47,765 bases of DNA from Pseudoflavonifractor sp. AF19-9AC. Its GTDB lineage: Bacteria; Bacillota; Clostridia; Oscillospirales; Oscillospiraceae. The DNA is taken from contig NZ_QUGI01000010.1 of assembly GCF_003478995.1 (NCBI RefSeq), positions 1-47,765 on the forward strand, written 5' to 3'. Positions 8,308-16,149 of this stretch are shown piece by piece. The translations under genes were made by a program, and so were the position numbers. A model generated the notes under the pieces. The model was not told the DNA's origin. It did not search any database and was given only the letters and a program-made list of their open reading frames with translations. How positions within the stretch are numbered: position 1 is the first letter of the stretch; each line of letters begins with the position of its first letter.

Positions 8308-8418
8308 CCGGTGGGAGCGACGAAAACCGTCACTCCCACCGGATCGTGTCCTTACGGGCGCAGAGGCGAAGCGCAGCTTCGCAAAAAGTTCTTTGCCAAG
8401 CTTTCTTTCAAGAAAGCG
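8308..8418 (+). repeat. Family-2 multi-hairpin repeat, copy 1
   Basis: Three consecutive hairpins: 8308-8342 (CCGGTGGGAG..CTCCCACCGG around a conserved GACG/CGTC core), 8365-8381 (GCGAAGC/GCTTCGC) and 8400-8418 (CTTTCTT/AAGAAAG), joined by TTACGGGCGCAGAG and GTTCTTTGCCAAG. It abuts the stop codon of the foldase gene (8424), so it would form that gene's 3' untranslated region and may end or stabilise the transcript. Copies 2 and 3 are at 19034 and 47602. Confidence 0.8.
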
Positions 8419-8423
8419 GGGGG

Positions 8424-9731
8424 TTAGTTGGCGCTGCCGGAGCCGGAGGCAGAGGAAGCACCGGAGGAGGAAGCACCGCTGCCGGAAGCGGAGCTGTCAG
8501 AGCCCTCCGCCTCCTCCTTGGCCTTCTGGATGGCGGCAATCTCCTGGTAGGCCGCGTTCTGGATCTCCTGGGCTTTGGCACGGAATTCAGAGGGGTCAAT
8601 CTTGTCATAGGCCTCGGTGGTGGTGACGCCGTAGTCCTCCATCCACTGCTCCCGGGTCTCCTGCATCCGCTGGGCAATCAGGTCCGCGCGGTAGTCCTCC
8701 GGGTCCAGAGGCAGGCGGAGAATGATGTGATAGCCGAAGGTGCTCTCCACCACGTCGCTGATCTCCCCGTCCTTCAGAGCCAGGGCAGTGTCCTCAAACT
8801 CAGACACCATCTGCCCCTTCTGGGTGGTGTAGCCGTCGGGGTTGGTGGCAAGGCCGGTGTCCTCGCTGTACTCGTTCATAAGCTCGTCAAAGAGGGCCAC
8901 GGGGTCGTCCGCCACCCGCAGCTGAGCCAGCAGCTCGTCAGCCTTAGCCTTCTTCTCGGCGATGGTGGCGTCGTCCAGGGGCTCATACTCCCCGGTGGCC
9001 ACGCCCTCCTCGTTCTTGATGGGCTTCTCCATATCCTTGGTCAGCAGCAGGATGTGCTTGGCCCGGTAATAGCCCAGATCATCCTGGGCATAGGACAGCA
9101 CCTCGGCGTCGGTGGGATAGCTGCCGCTGTCGGGACCGTAGTACTTCTCCTGCAGCTTCACGTCGTAGTTGCTGCTGAGATAGAGCTGCTCAAAGAGGTT
9201 CTTGGTGGTCATGCTCATCCAGAAGTAGTGCTCCACCACATCCTCGCCGCCCAGCTCCGTGGCCAGCTCCTTCATGTAGGCATCCAGCTCGGACTGGGCG
9301 TTTTCGGGCAGGCCCACGCCTTCCTTCAGCGCCTGCTCATAGACCACGCGATAGGCGGCAGCCAGCTCCAGGGCGCTCTCCAGCATGCCCTGCTCAATGG
9401 TCTTGCCCTCGCTCATCTCGCTGTCCCAGGGGATGTCGGTCATGCCCATCTGCGCGGCGTACTCCGCATTGTAGTTGAGCCAGTACAGCAGACTGTCGGC
9501 GGTAATGTCCCACTCCCCCACCTTGGCCACCACCGTGTCGCCGGGCATGCCCGCGGCATACTCATAGATGTCGCTGACGGTGGCCAGGTCCACCGCGGGA
9601 GCCTGAGAGCCGGAGGCAGAGGTTCCGGCGGAGGAGGCGGAGCCGTTCTCCCCCTTGGAGCAGCCGGACAGCAGCCCAGCGGACAGGGCCAGAGCCAGAG
9701 CCAGGGCCCCAATTCGTTTCATCTTCTTCAT
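8424..9731 (-). CDS. PrsA/SurA-like lipoprotein foldase (peptidyl-prolyl isomerase)
   Basis: Secreted-protein folding catalyst anchored outside the membrane. 435 residues, starting MKKMKRIGALALALALSAG; the lipobox LLSGC predicts acylation at about Cys24. A SurA-type N-terminal chaperone region (VVAKVGEWDITADSLLYWLN onward) precedes a parvulin PPIase domain recognised from YRAKHILLL, then GQMVSEFEDTALALKDGEISDVVESTFGYHIILRL. A Ser/Gly/Ala-rich tail closes the protein and looks like a flexible linker. The ATG at 9731 is preceded by AAGGAA. A good promoter lies at 9882-9910. A foldase next to mfd is a common clostridial arrangement; here a PLP-enzyme gene sits between them. Confidence 0.85.
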   Translation of the reverse strand: MKKMKRIGALALALALSAGLLSGCSKGENGSASSAGTSASGSQAPAVDLATVSDIYEYAAGMPGDTVVAKVGEWDITADSLLYWLNYNAEYAAQMGMTDIPWDSEMSEGKTIEQGMLESALELAAAYRVVYEQALKEGVGLPENAQSELDAYMKELATELGGEDVVEHYFWMSMTTKNLFEQLYLSSNYDVKLQEKYYGPDSGSYPTDAEVLSYAQDDLGYYRAKHILLLTKDMEKPIKNEEGVATGEYEPLDDATIAEKKAKADELLAQLRVADDPVALFDELMNEYSEDTGLATNPDGYTTQKGQMVSEFEDTALALKDGEISDVVESTFGYHIILRLPLDPEDYRADLIAQRMQETREQWMEDYGVTTTEAYDKIDPSEFRAKAQEIQNAAYQEIAAIQKAKEEAEGSDSSASGSGASSSGASSASGSGSAN

Positions 9732-9881
9732 CGCGTTGCAGTTCCTTTCCTCGGGGCGTCCGGCGATCCCGGTTTCGTTCCCCACAGTTTGTTCTTCGGC
9801 CGGGCAGCAGCAGAACACATACAGTCCGGCTCCGCCGCGCCGCCCAAAACCGCCCAAAGCTTTTTTAAAGTTCCAGGCAAC

Positions 9882-9910
9882 ATCATAGCATAAAAGAGAA
9901 CCGGGGGCAA
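9882..9910 (-). promoter_or_regulatory. Promoter of the foldase gene
   Basis: Minus strand: TTGCCC, 17 bases, TATGAT, with a TGC extended -10. Its -35 overlaps the preceding gene's terminator hairpin, so the foldase appears to be transcribed on its own. The leader to the ATG is about 145 bases. Confidence 0.65.
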
Positions 9911-9933
9911 GGAAAACCGTTTCCCGCCCCCGG
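9891..9933 (-). terminator. Terminator after the trans-sulfuration enzyme gene
   Basis: CCGGGGGC (9901-9908) pairs with GCCCCCGG (9926-9933), with an inner GGAAA/TTTCC stem. On the minus strand it is followed by TTCTCTTTTA. It lies 74 bp after the stop codon at 10007. Confidence 0.7.
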
Positions 9934-10006
9934 CTTCGACTTTGTTCTCTTTGTGTTCCGTCGTCTCCCCGCACTCGTGGGCGGAGCTTCGCCGGTGGAC
10001 CGCTCC

Positions 10007-11164
10007 TTAGATGGCCTCCAGCGCCTGGCGCAGGTCCTCAATGAGGTCGGCGGCATTCTCCAGGCCCACGGCGATGCGGATCATGTCGTCGTTCTCCACC
10101 TGGATGAGGGTGTTGGCCTCGCCCAGGCTGGTGGCGATGGTGATGACCTTGGTGTTGTTGCACAGCTTGTAATCCGCCGCCCGGCGGGCCAGGCCCTTCA
10201 CTTCCTCCTTCAGCCACACGGCCACAATGCCGCCGCCCAGGCCGTTCATCTGCTTCTGGCACAGCTCATAGCCCGCGTCTCCGGGCAGGGCCGGGTAGAT
10301 GACCTTCTCCACATAGGGAGAGGACTGGAGGAATTTGGCGATGGCCAGGGCGTTTTCGCAGTGGCGGCGCACCCGCAGGTCCAGAGTGGCCATGCCCCGC
10401 ATGATGAGCCAGGCGTTGAAGGGGGACAGGGCCGCACCGGTAAAGCAGGGCATGGAGGGGTACTTGATCTTCTCAATGAGGTGCTTGGGGCCGATGACGC
10501 CGCCGCCCAGGGCGTCGCCGTGGCCGTTGATGTACTTGGTGAGGCTGTGGACCACCAGGTCGGCCCCCAGCTCCAGCGCCCGCTGGATGGGCGGGGGCGC
10601 AAAGGTGCTGTCCACCATCAGGAGACAGCCATGCTCCTTGGCCAGAGCGGACACCGCCCGCACGTCCACCACGCCCAGCTTGGGGTTGGTGGGCGTCTCC
10701 AAAAACAGCAGCTTGGTGTTGGGCTTCAGGTTCCGCTTCACGTCCTCCAGGTCCTGGAAGTCAGCAAAGGACACGTCCACCCCCAGCTTGCTGAGGAAGT
10801 CGTTCATGAGAATGTTGCTGTGGAAAAAGAGGCCCTTGGCGCACAGCAGGTGGCCCCCCTTCTCCAGGATGGCGTACAGAGCCGAGGTGATGGCTCCGAT
10901 GCCGGAGGCCGCGGTCACCGCTGCCTCGCCGCCCTCCAGGGCCGCCAGCTTCTCCTCCAGGGCGATGAGGGTGGGATTGCCCTCCCGGGTGTAGAGATAG
11001 CCCAGCTTATCCCAGGCCGCGTCCATGTCCTCCACCGTCTCAAAGCCGAAGGTGGCCGTCTGGTAGATGGGGCTGGCCAGGGCGTTGGTGGTGGGATCAA
11101 AGGAATGGCCGGCGTGGATGATCTGGGTTTCAAAAGCCAGATGGGATAATTCTTCTCGTTCCAT
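10007..11164 (-). CDS. Trans-sulfuration PLP enzyme (cystathionine gamma-synthase / methionine gamma-lyase family)
   Basis: Cytosolic PLP enzyme of sulfur amino-acid metabolism. 385 residues, full length for the Cys/Met-metabolism family. Visible signatures: the active-site tyrosine region around GYLYTREGNPT, ASGIGAITSAL for phosphate binding, the cofactor aspartate in MVDSTFAPP, and the Schiff-base lysine in SLTKYINGHGD (Lys210). Most family members have GHSD where this has GHGD. Sequence alone does not separate synthase, beta/gamma-lyase and O-acetylhomoserine sulfhydrylase; the lack of other methionine genes nearby slightly favours a lyase. ATG at 11164 has GGAGGAGG 8 bases upstream. It sits between mfd and the foldase. 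Confidence 0.85.
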   Translation of the reverse strand: MEREELSHLAFETQIIHAGHSFDPTTNALASPIYQTATFGFETVEDMDAAWDKLGYLYTREGNPTLIALEEKLAALEGGEAAVTAASGIGAITSALYAILEKGGHLLCAKGLFFHSNILMNDFLSKLGVDVSFADFQDLEDVKRNLKPNTKLLFLETPTNPKLGVVDVRAVSALAKEHGCLLMVDSTFAPPPIQRALELGADLVVHSLTKYINGHGDALGGGVIGPKHLIEKIKYPSMPCFTGAALSPFNAWLIMRGMATLDLRVRRHCENALAIAKFLQSSPYVEKVIYPALPGDAGYELCQKQMNGLGGGIVAVWLKEEVKGLARRAADYKLCNNTKVITIATSLGEANTLIQVENDDMIRIAVGLENAADLIEDLRQALEAI

Positions 11165-11266
11165 AGCATTTCCTCCTCCAGTGTGTAGTCATAGGATAAC
11201 CCCAAGGCCGTGGGGTGTGTCAACAGAGAAAAATAGGGCGCTTTTTTGTGGAAACAGACGAAGGCG

Positions 11267-14200
11267 TTATGCCCCCGCCTCCTCCAGGCCCGCCGAGTAA
11301 TCGGCCACCAGAGCCCGGGCAGCCCGCAATACATCTTCCCCTTTTTTGAGTTTCAAGGACAGGTAGGGCTTCTCCCCGGCGGAGAACAGGAGCCGCCCCT
11401 TGTACTTCTCCCCGCCGCACAGGGCAGAGACCTGGCGCAGGTCGAACTGGGCCAGGGTGAAGAGCAGGCAGCCGTTCTTCTGGTCGATGTCGGTGATGTC
11501 CGCCTTGGCGGCGTCCGCCCGCAGGAGAGCCACGGAGATGAGGTTATTCACCGTCCGGGGCGGCTCGCCGTAGCGGTCAATGAGCTCATCCACCAGGTCG
11601 TCGGCGTCCGCCTCGCTGCGCAGGGCGGCGATGCGGCGGTAGAGGTCCATACGCTGCTCGGGAGAGGACACATACCGGTCGGGCACCGAGGCGGCCACGG
11701 TGAGGTTGGCGGCGCACTGGGTGCTCTTGGGCAGGGGCTGGCCCTGCTCCTTCAAGACCGCCTCCTCCAGAAGCTTCAAATACATATCATAGCCCACCGA
11801 GAGCATGAAGCCGCTCTGCTCCGGGCCCAGCACGTTGCCCGCGCCCCGGATTTCCAGGTCCCGCATGGCGATTTTAAAGCCGGAGCCGAACTCGGCAAAC
11901 TCCCGGATGGCCTCCAGGCGCTTGGCCGCCGTCTCCGAGAGCACCTTGCCCCGGCGGTAGGTGAGGTAGGCGAAGGCCCGGCGGTTGGACCGGCCCACCC
12001 GGCCCCGAATCTGGTGGAGCTGGGCCAGGCCCATCTTGTCCGCGTCCTCAATGACCAGAGTGTTGGCGTTGGGCAGGTCGATGCCCGTCTCAATGATGGT
12101 GGTGCACACCAGCACATTGAGCTCCCCGTCGGTCATCTGGCTCATCACCTCGTCGATGGCCTCCTGGGACATGCGGCCGTGGGCCACCCCGATGAGGGCC
12201 TGCTCCCCCAGCATGGTCTGGAGGCGGGCGGCGGTGCGGTCGATGGTCTCCACCCGGTTGTGGAGGTAATAGACCTGGCCGCCCCGCTCCAGCTCCCGGC
12301 GCATGGCGTCGGTGAGCACTCCCCAGTCGTGCTCCAGCACGTAGGTCTGCACCGGCTGGCGGTCGGCGGGGGGCTCCTCCAGGGTGGACATGTCCCGGAT
12401 ACCCGAGAGGGCCATGTTCAGCGTCCGGGGAATGGGGGTGGCGGACAGGGTGAGGACGTCTACCTGACGGAAGGTCTCCTTCAGCTTCTCCTTGTGCTGC
12501 ACGCCGAAGCGCTGCTCCTCGTCCACCACCAAAAGGCCCAAATCTTTAAACTTCACGTCCTTATTGAAAAGGCGGTGGGTGCCGATGAGGATGTCCACCT
12601 GCCCCTCCTCCACCTTCCGCAGGGTCTCCTTCATCTGGGCGGGGGTGCGGAAGCGGGAGACCACGTCGATGGTCACCGGGTACTTCTGGAACCGGCGCAG
12701 GGCGTTTAAATAGTGCTGCCGGGCTAAAACGGTGGTGGGTACCAGCACGGCGGCCTGCTTGCCGTCCAGGACGCACTTCATCATGGCCCGGAAGGCCACT
12801 TCCGTCTTGCCGTAGCCCACGTCGCCGCACAGCAGACGGTCCATGGGGGTGGCGGACTCCATGTCCCGCTTGATCTCCCCGATGCACCGCAGCTGGTCGT
12901 CGGTCTCGGTGTACTCAAACTGCTCCTCGAACTCCCGCTGCCAGGGGGAGTCGGGGGAAAAGGCAAAGCCCGGCTGGCGCTGTCGCTGGGCGTAGAGCTG
13001 GATGAGCCCCTTGGCCAGGTCCTGCACCGCCTTCTTGGCCCGGGTCTTGGCCTTCTCCCACTCCCCGCCGCCCAGGCGGTTGAGCTTCCTTGTCTCGTTG
13101 GCGTCCTCGCCGCCGCCGATATACTTGGAGATGAGGTCCAGCTGGGTGGCCGGGACGTACAGCACGTCGGTGCCCGCGTACTGCAGCTTCACATAGTCCT
13201 TCTCAATGCCGTCCACCGGCATCTTCACCATGCCCACGTAGCGGCCCACGCCGTGGTGCTCGTGGACCACCAGGTCCCCGGGGGACAGGTCGGCGTAGGA
13301 TTTGAGCTTCTGGCGGTTGGTGGCGTCCTTCCGCGCCCGGGGCTTGCGGGCGGGGACGCCGGAGCCCTCGGTGAGGACGGCCAGCTGCATCTGGGGGTAC
13401 TCCATGCCCCCGGACAGGCCGCCCACGGTGATGATGGTCTGGCCCGGGCGGGGCAGCTCCCGGAGCTTAAACTCCACCGCCGAGCGCACCTTCTGCTCCC
13501 GCAGCAGGGCCTGGAGATCCAGGGCCCGCTGCTCGCCGGACACCAGCACCAGGGAGGAGAAGCCCAGGTTCTGGTAGTGGTTCAGATCCTGCACTGCCGT
13601 CTCCAGGCTGGCCCCGAAGGAGGGCAGCTGCTTGGCGGTGATGGACAGCAGGGCCCTGGGCGGTGTGGGGTAGGCGGAGGTGGTGAAGGAGTCCAGGAAC
13701 ACCAGGGCCCAATCCTCCAGGCGGCGGCACAGGGAGGAGAAGGTGTGGGAGAGCTCACCGCAGCTGCCGTCCAGCTCGCCCCGCTCCAGCAGGGTCTTGA
13801 CGTCCTCCTCCATCTGCCACTGGTAGGTCTTGGCCCGGTCGGCCACCCGGACGCACTCGGTGAACACCACGCAGGCGTCCCCGGGCAGGAAGTCCGCCGC
13901 CGTGGCAAGCTCCGGGTAGATGAGGGCCAGGTACCGGTCCACCGCCGGGAAGGACCGTCCCTCCATGAGGGCCTCCCGGTCCTGCTCCAGGGTGGCGTTC
14001 AGGTCCTTGTTCCCCTGGCTGAGGGCCTTGGCCGCCAGCTTCTGCAGCTTTCCACACAGGCCGGCCACCCCTCCGGGGGCCATCTGGGGCAGAACCTCGG
14101 CGGCGGGCAGCAGGATGGCCTTCTCTATATTCTCCGTGCGCCGCTGGGTGGACAGGTCGAAGGAGCCCATGGCGTCCACCTCGTCCCCGAAGAACTCCAC

Positions 14201-14779
14201 ACGCACGGGCTGGTCCATGCCGGGGGCGTACACGTCCAGGATGCCGCCCCGGAGGGCGAACTGGCCCACGCCCTCCACCTGGTCGCAGCGGGTGTAGCCG
14301 GCGGCGGTGAGGGTCTCGGAGAGCTCATTTAAGTCGTAGCTCCCCCCTACCTTCAGCTCCAGGCGGCACTGATCCAGCACCTGGGGGGACAGGGTGCGCT
14401 GGAGGAGGGCCTCCACCGTGGCCACCACAAAGGGCAGCTCCCCCCGGCTCATCTTGTCCATGAGGGCCAGGCGGCGGTGCTCCCACTGGCGGGAGACGGT
14501 GGCCGCGTTGTGGAAGGTGAAGGACCGGGGGGTGAGGACGGGGACCTCGCCCCCGGCGAAGGCGGCCACGTCCCGGGCCAGGCGGTCGCCCTCCGCCTCG
14601 TCGGCGCACACCAGCACCACCGGACGGTGGGTATTGAGGCCGATGGCGGCGGCGATGTGGGCGCGGTGGACCGCCGCTGCCCCGGACAGGGCCACAGGGC
14701 TGCGGCCCGCCTCCAAGGCGGCGGTGAGCTGTTTGAATTCCTCCAGGCGGTTCAGCGCCCCCGTCAATAGCTGCATCAT
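11267..14779 (-). CDS. mfd: Transcription-repair coupling factor Mfd
   Basis: DNA translocase that removes RNA polymerase stalled at lesions and recruits UvrA. 1170 residues, the family's usual size. Domains: UvrB-like N-terminus (residues about 1-400), RNA-polymerase-interaction/CarD-like domain (SPGDLVVHEHHGVGRYVG), RecG-type translocase with Walker A GDVGYGKT (about 652-659), DEEQRFGVQHKE box and QIRGRVGRS, and a C-terminal TRCF domain near SVPDRYVSSPEQRMDLYRR. I chose the ATG at 14779 (MMQLLTGALN), 8 bases after GGGAGG. The preceding 36 in-frame codons cross a GC hairpin and have no ribosome site. In many Firmicutes mfd follows pth; here other genes intervene. Confidence 0.95.
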   Translation of the reverse strand: MMQLLTGALNRLEEFKQLTAALEAGRSPVALSGAAAVHRAHIAAAIGLNTHRPVVLVCADEAEGDRLARDVAAFAGGEVPVLTPRSFTFHNAATVSRQWEHRRLALMDKMSRGELPFVVATVEALLQRTLSPQVLDQCRLELKVGGSYDLNELSETLTAAGYTRCDQVEGVGQFALRGGILDVYAPGMDQPVRVEFFGDEVDAMGSFDLSTQRRTENIEKAILLPAAEVLPQMAPGGVAGLCGKLQKLAAKALSQGNKDLNATLEQDREALMEGRSFPAVDRYLALIYPELATAADFLPGDACVVFTECVRVADRAKTYQWQMEEDVKTLLERGELDGSCGELSHTFSSLCRRLEDWALVFLDSFTTSAYPTPPRALLSITAKQLPSFGASLETAVQDLNHYQNLGFSSLVLVSGEQRALDLQALLREQKVRSAVEFKLRELPRPGQTIITVGGLSGGMEYPQMQLAVLTEGSGVPARKPRARKDATNRQKLKSYADLSPGDLVVHEHHGVGRYVGMVKMPVDGIEKDYVKLQYAGTDVLYVPATQLDLISKYIGGGEDANETRKLNRLGGGEWEKAKTRAKKAVQDLAKGLIQLYAQRQRQPGFAFSPDSPWQREFEEQFEYTETDDQLRCIGEIKRDMESATPMDRLLCGDVGYGKTEVAFRAMMKCVLDGKQAAVLVPTTVLARQHYLNALRRFQKYPVTIDVVSRFRTPAQMKETLRKVEEGQVDILIGTHRLFNKDVKFKDLGLLVVDEEQRFGVQHKEKLKETFRQVDVLTLSATPIPRTLNMALSGIRDMSTLEEPPADRQPVQTYVLEHDWGVLTDAMRRELERGGQVYYLHNRVETIDRTAARLQTMLGEQALIGVAHGRMSQEAIDEVMSQMTDGELNVLVCTTIIETGIDLPNANTLVIEDADKMGLAQLHQIRGRVGRSNRRAFAYLTYRRGKVLSETAAKRLEAIREFAEFGSGFKIAMRDLEIRGAGNVLGPEQSGFMLSVGYDMYLKLLEEAVLKEQGQPLPKSTQCAANLTVAASVPDRYVSSPEQRMDLYRRIAALRSEADADDLVDELIDRYGEPPRTVNNLISVALLRADAAKADITDIDQKNGCLLFTLAQFDLRQVSALCGGEKYKGRLLFSAGEKPYLSLKLKKGEDVLRAARALVADYSAGLEEAGA

Positions 14780-14810
14780 ACGAAATCCCTCCCGGCACAA
14801 CGCGGCAATG

Positions 14811-14835
14811 CCCCCCACGCCCTTGGCATGGGGGG
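14811..14835 (-). other. GC hairpin in the mfd leader
   Basis: CCCCCCA (14811-14817) pairs exactly with TGGGGGG (14829-14835), with an inner GCC/GGC stem. It lies about 30 bp upstream of the mfd start. No T-run follows in either direction, so it is not an obvious terminator; function unknown. Confidence 0.5.
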
Positions 14836-14940
14836 TAATTTCTTTTGTAGTATGGTTCAGTTTACCCCAACCATTCCCCGCCGTCAAGGCGAAAGATGGG
14901 GGCTGGGGGATATTTCACCTGTGGACGGGGGGTGGCATGA

Positions 14941-15696
14941 TTTCGCCTGCGGGCGGGACGGGGGATAGGATGTTTCGCCTGCGGGCGAGTGACTTTCTGT
15001 GCGGACAGAAAGTCACCAAAGATCCGTCTAGGGGAAGGGGGATTTCGATTTCCCCCTTCCCTTTGAAATCCCCTCTCCTTGAAACGACCAATCTCGTCCT
15101 CGCGGACTGCATATCCTTCGCCTTGCCCTAAAGGACAAGGCTCACTCATTCCGTCGCTCGTCCTCTCCCAATGGAACCCGCTTCGCTGGGTTTCCATTGG
15201 GCCCCCATTGCGGCCCCCTATTGGATGTACCCCCCAGGGGATGGAGATGCCCTAAACGGTTCAGCGGAAAATCGAAAGAGGAAGGTGACGAGACACGCCA
15301 CCAAGTGCAGCATCGGAACGCGGGTACATTTTGCGGCGCGGTTCCGGCAATCCCGCGCACGTCCCGGCGACGGAGCCGTCCACCTGAGCCCTTCCGCGAG
15401 GGCTGAAGGGCAGGCGCGATGCCCCTTGTAGGAGTAGGTGGTTATTCAATCACTCCTTAGCGGCAGCGGTTGGCGCATAGACACGCATTCTAGGCCTTTC
15501 CCGCGCCGGCAAGGTATTTCATCCTTTCTTGATGGCTCCCCCGTAAAATCAATGGGGGTCCGGGGGAGGCGGCATAAAAACACGGAGTGTTTTTCCAGAC
15601 GCCATCCCCCGGTGGCGCTTTGCCTACTTTGCCGACATGGGCAAAGTAGGTCGCCCCGGAGGGCGAAACCATCCCTCCCCCTCCCGCAGGCGAAAT
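14941..15696 (+). repeat. Family-1 dispersed structured element, copy C
   Basis: Third copy, core 14973-15668. It has an extra outer terminus on each side (TTTCGCCTGCGGGCGGG at 14941; CCCGCAGGCGAAAT ending 15696). The variable hairpin between ACGACCAAT and CCCCCTATTGGATG is stretched by over 100 bp and carries a further inverted repeat (CCAATGGAACCC with GGGTTTCCATTGG, around 15168-15199). One internal stem here reads GGTGGTT..AATCACTCC where other copies read AGGTGGT..ACCACCT, so pairing is largely kept. It occupies the divergent gap between mfd and blaI. Confidence 0.85.
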
Positions 15697-15718
15697 ATTT
15701 CCCTTCGTTGGAATTCTC

Positions 15719-15747
15719 TTGACAAATCCATTCTACATATGTAGTAT
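15719..15747 (+). promoter_or_regulatory. Promoter of the blaI-blaR operon
   Basis: TTGACA, 17 bases, TAGTAT: a near-consensus promoter. It begins about 20 bp after the end of family-1 copy C and is overlapped by the first BlaI-type dyad. Confidence 0.85.
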
Positions 15748-15772
15748 GGTCTTAAGGATTCTACATTTGTAG
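15733..15772 (+). promoter_or_regulatory. Pair of BlaI/MecI-type operators
   Basis: Two dyads, CTACATATGTAG (15733-15744, perfect) and CTACATTTGTAG (15761-15772), with centres 28 bp apart. Both fit the TACA..TGTA pattern bound by BlaI/MecI repressors. The first covers the spacer and -10; the second touches the ribosome site. This implies that BlaI represses its own operon. Confidence 0.82.
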
Positions 15773-15783
15773 GAGGGATAGCC

Positions 15784-16146
15784 ATGGCACACCTGACCGA
15801 CAGCGAATGGAAGGTAATGGACGCCCTGTGGGCAGGCGGGGCCCAAACTCTGGGCCAAGTGATGGAGCGCCTGTGCCCGGAGACGGGCTGGAGCCGCACC
15901 ACGGTACACACCTACCTCACCCGGATGATGTCCAAGGGCCTGGTGGAGGCCCAGGGCCAGACCCCCAAGCACTACCGGGCCGCCCTCAGCCGGGCGGACT
16001 GCGTGGAAAAGGAGGAGCGCACCCTGGTGGACCGGGCCTACGGGGGCTCGGCGGGCAAGCTGGTGGCCGCCTTCATCCGCTCCGGCGCCCTGACGCCGGA
16101 GGAGCGGGAGGAGCTCAAGCGCCTGCTGGACGAGATGGAGGTGTAA
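15784..16146 (+). CDS. BlaI/MecI-family winged-helix repressor
   Basis: Dimeric DNA-binding repressor of 120 residues, the typical size. The N-terminal winged helix shows LTDSEWKVMDALW and the recognition region GWSRTTVHTYLTRMMSKGLV; the C-terminal helices mediate dimerisation and carry the region where BlaR1-type signalling cleaves such repressors. AGGAGGG lies just upstream of the ATG. The M56 protease gene starts 3 bp after its stop codon. It probably binds the two dyads at 15733-15772. The regulated function may be cell-wall or membrane stress rather than beta-lactam resistance, as no beta-lactamase gene is near. Confidence 0.9.
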   Translation: MAHLTDSEWKVMDALWAGGAQTLGQVMERLCPETGWSRTTVHTYLTRMMSKGLVEAQGQTPKHYRAALSRADCVEKEERTLVDRAYGGSAGKLVAAFIRSGALTPEEREELKRLLDEMEV

Positions 16147-16149
16147 TCC

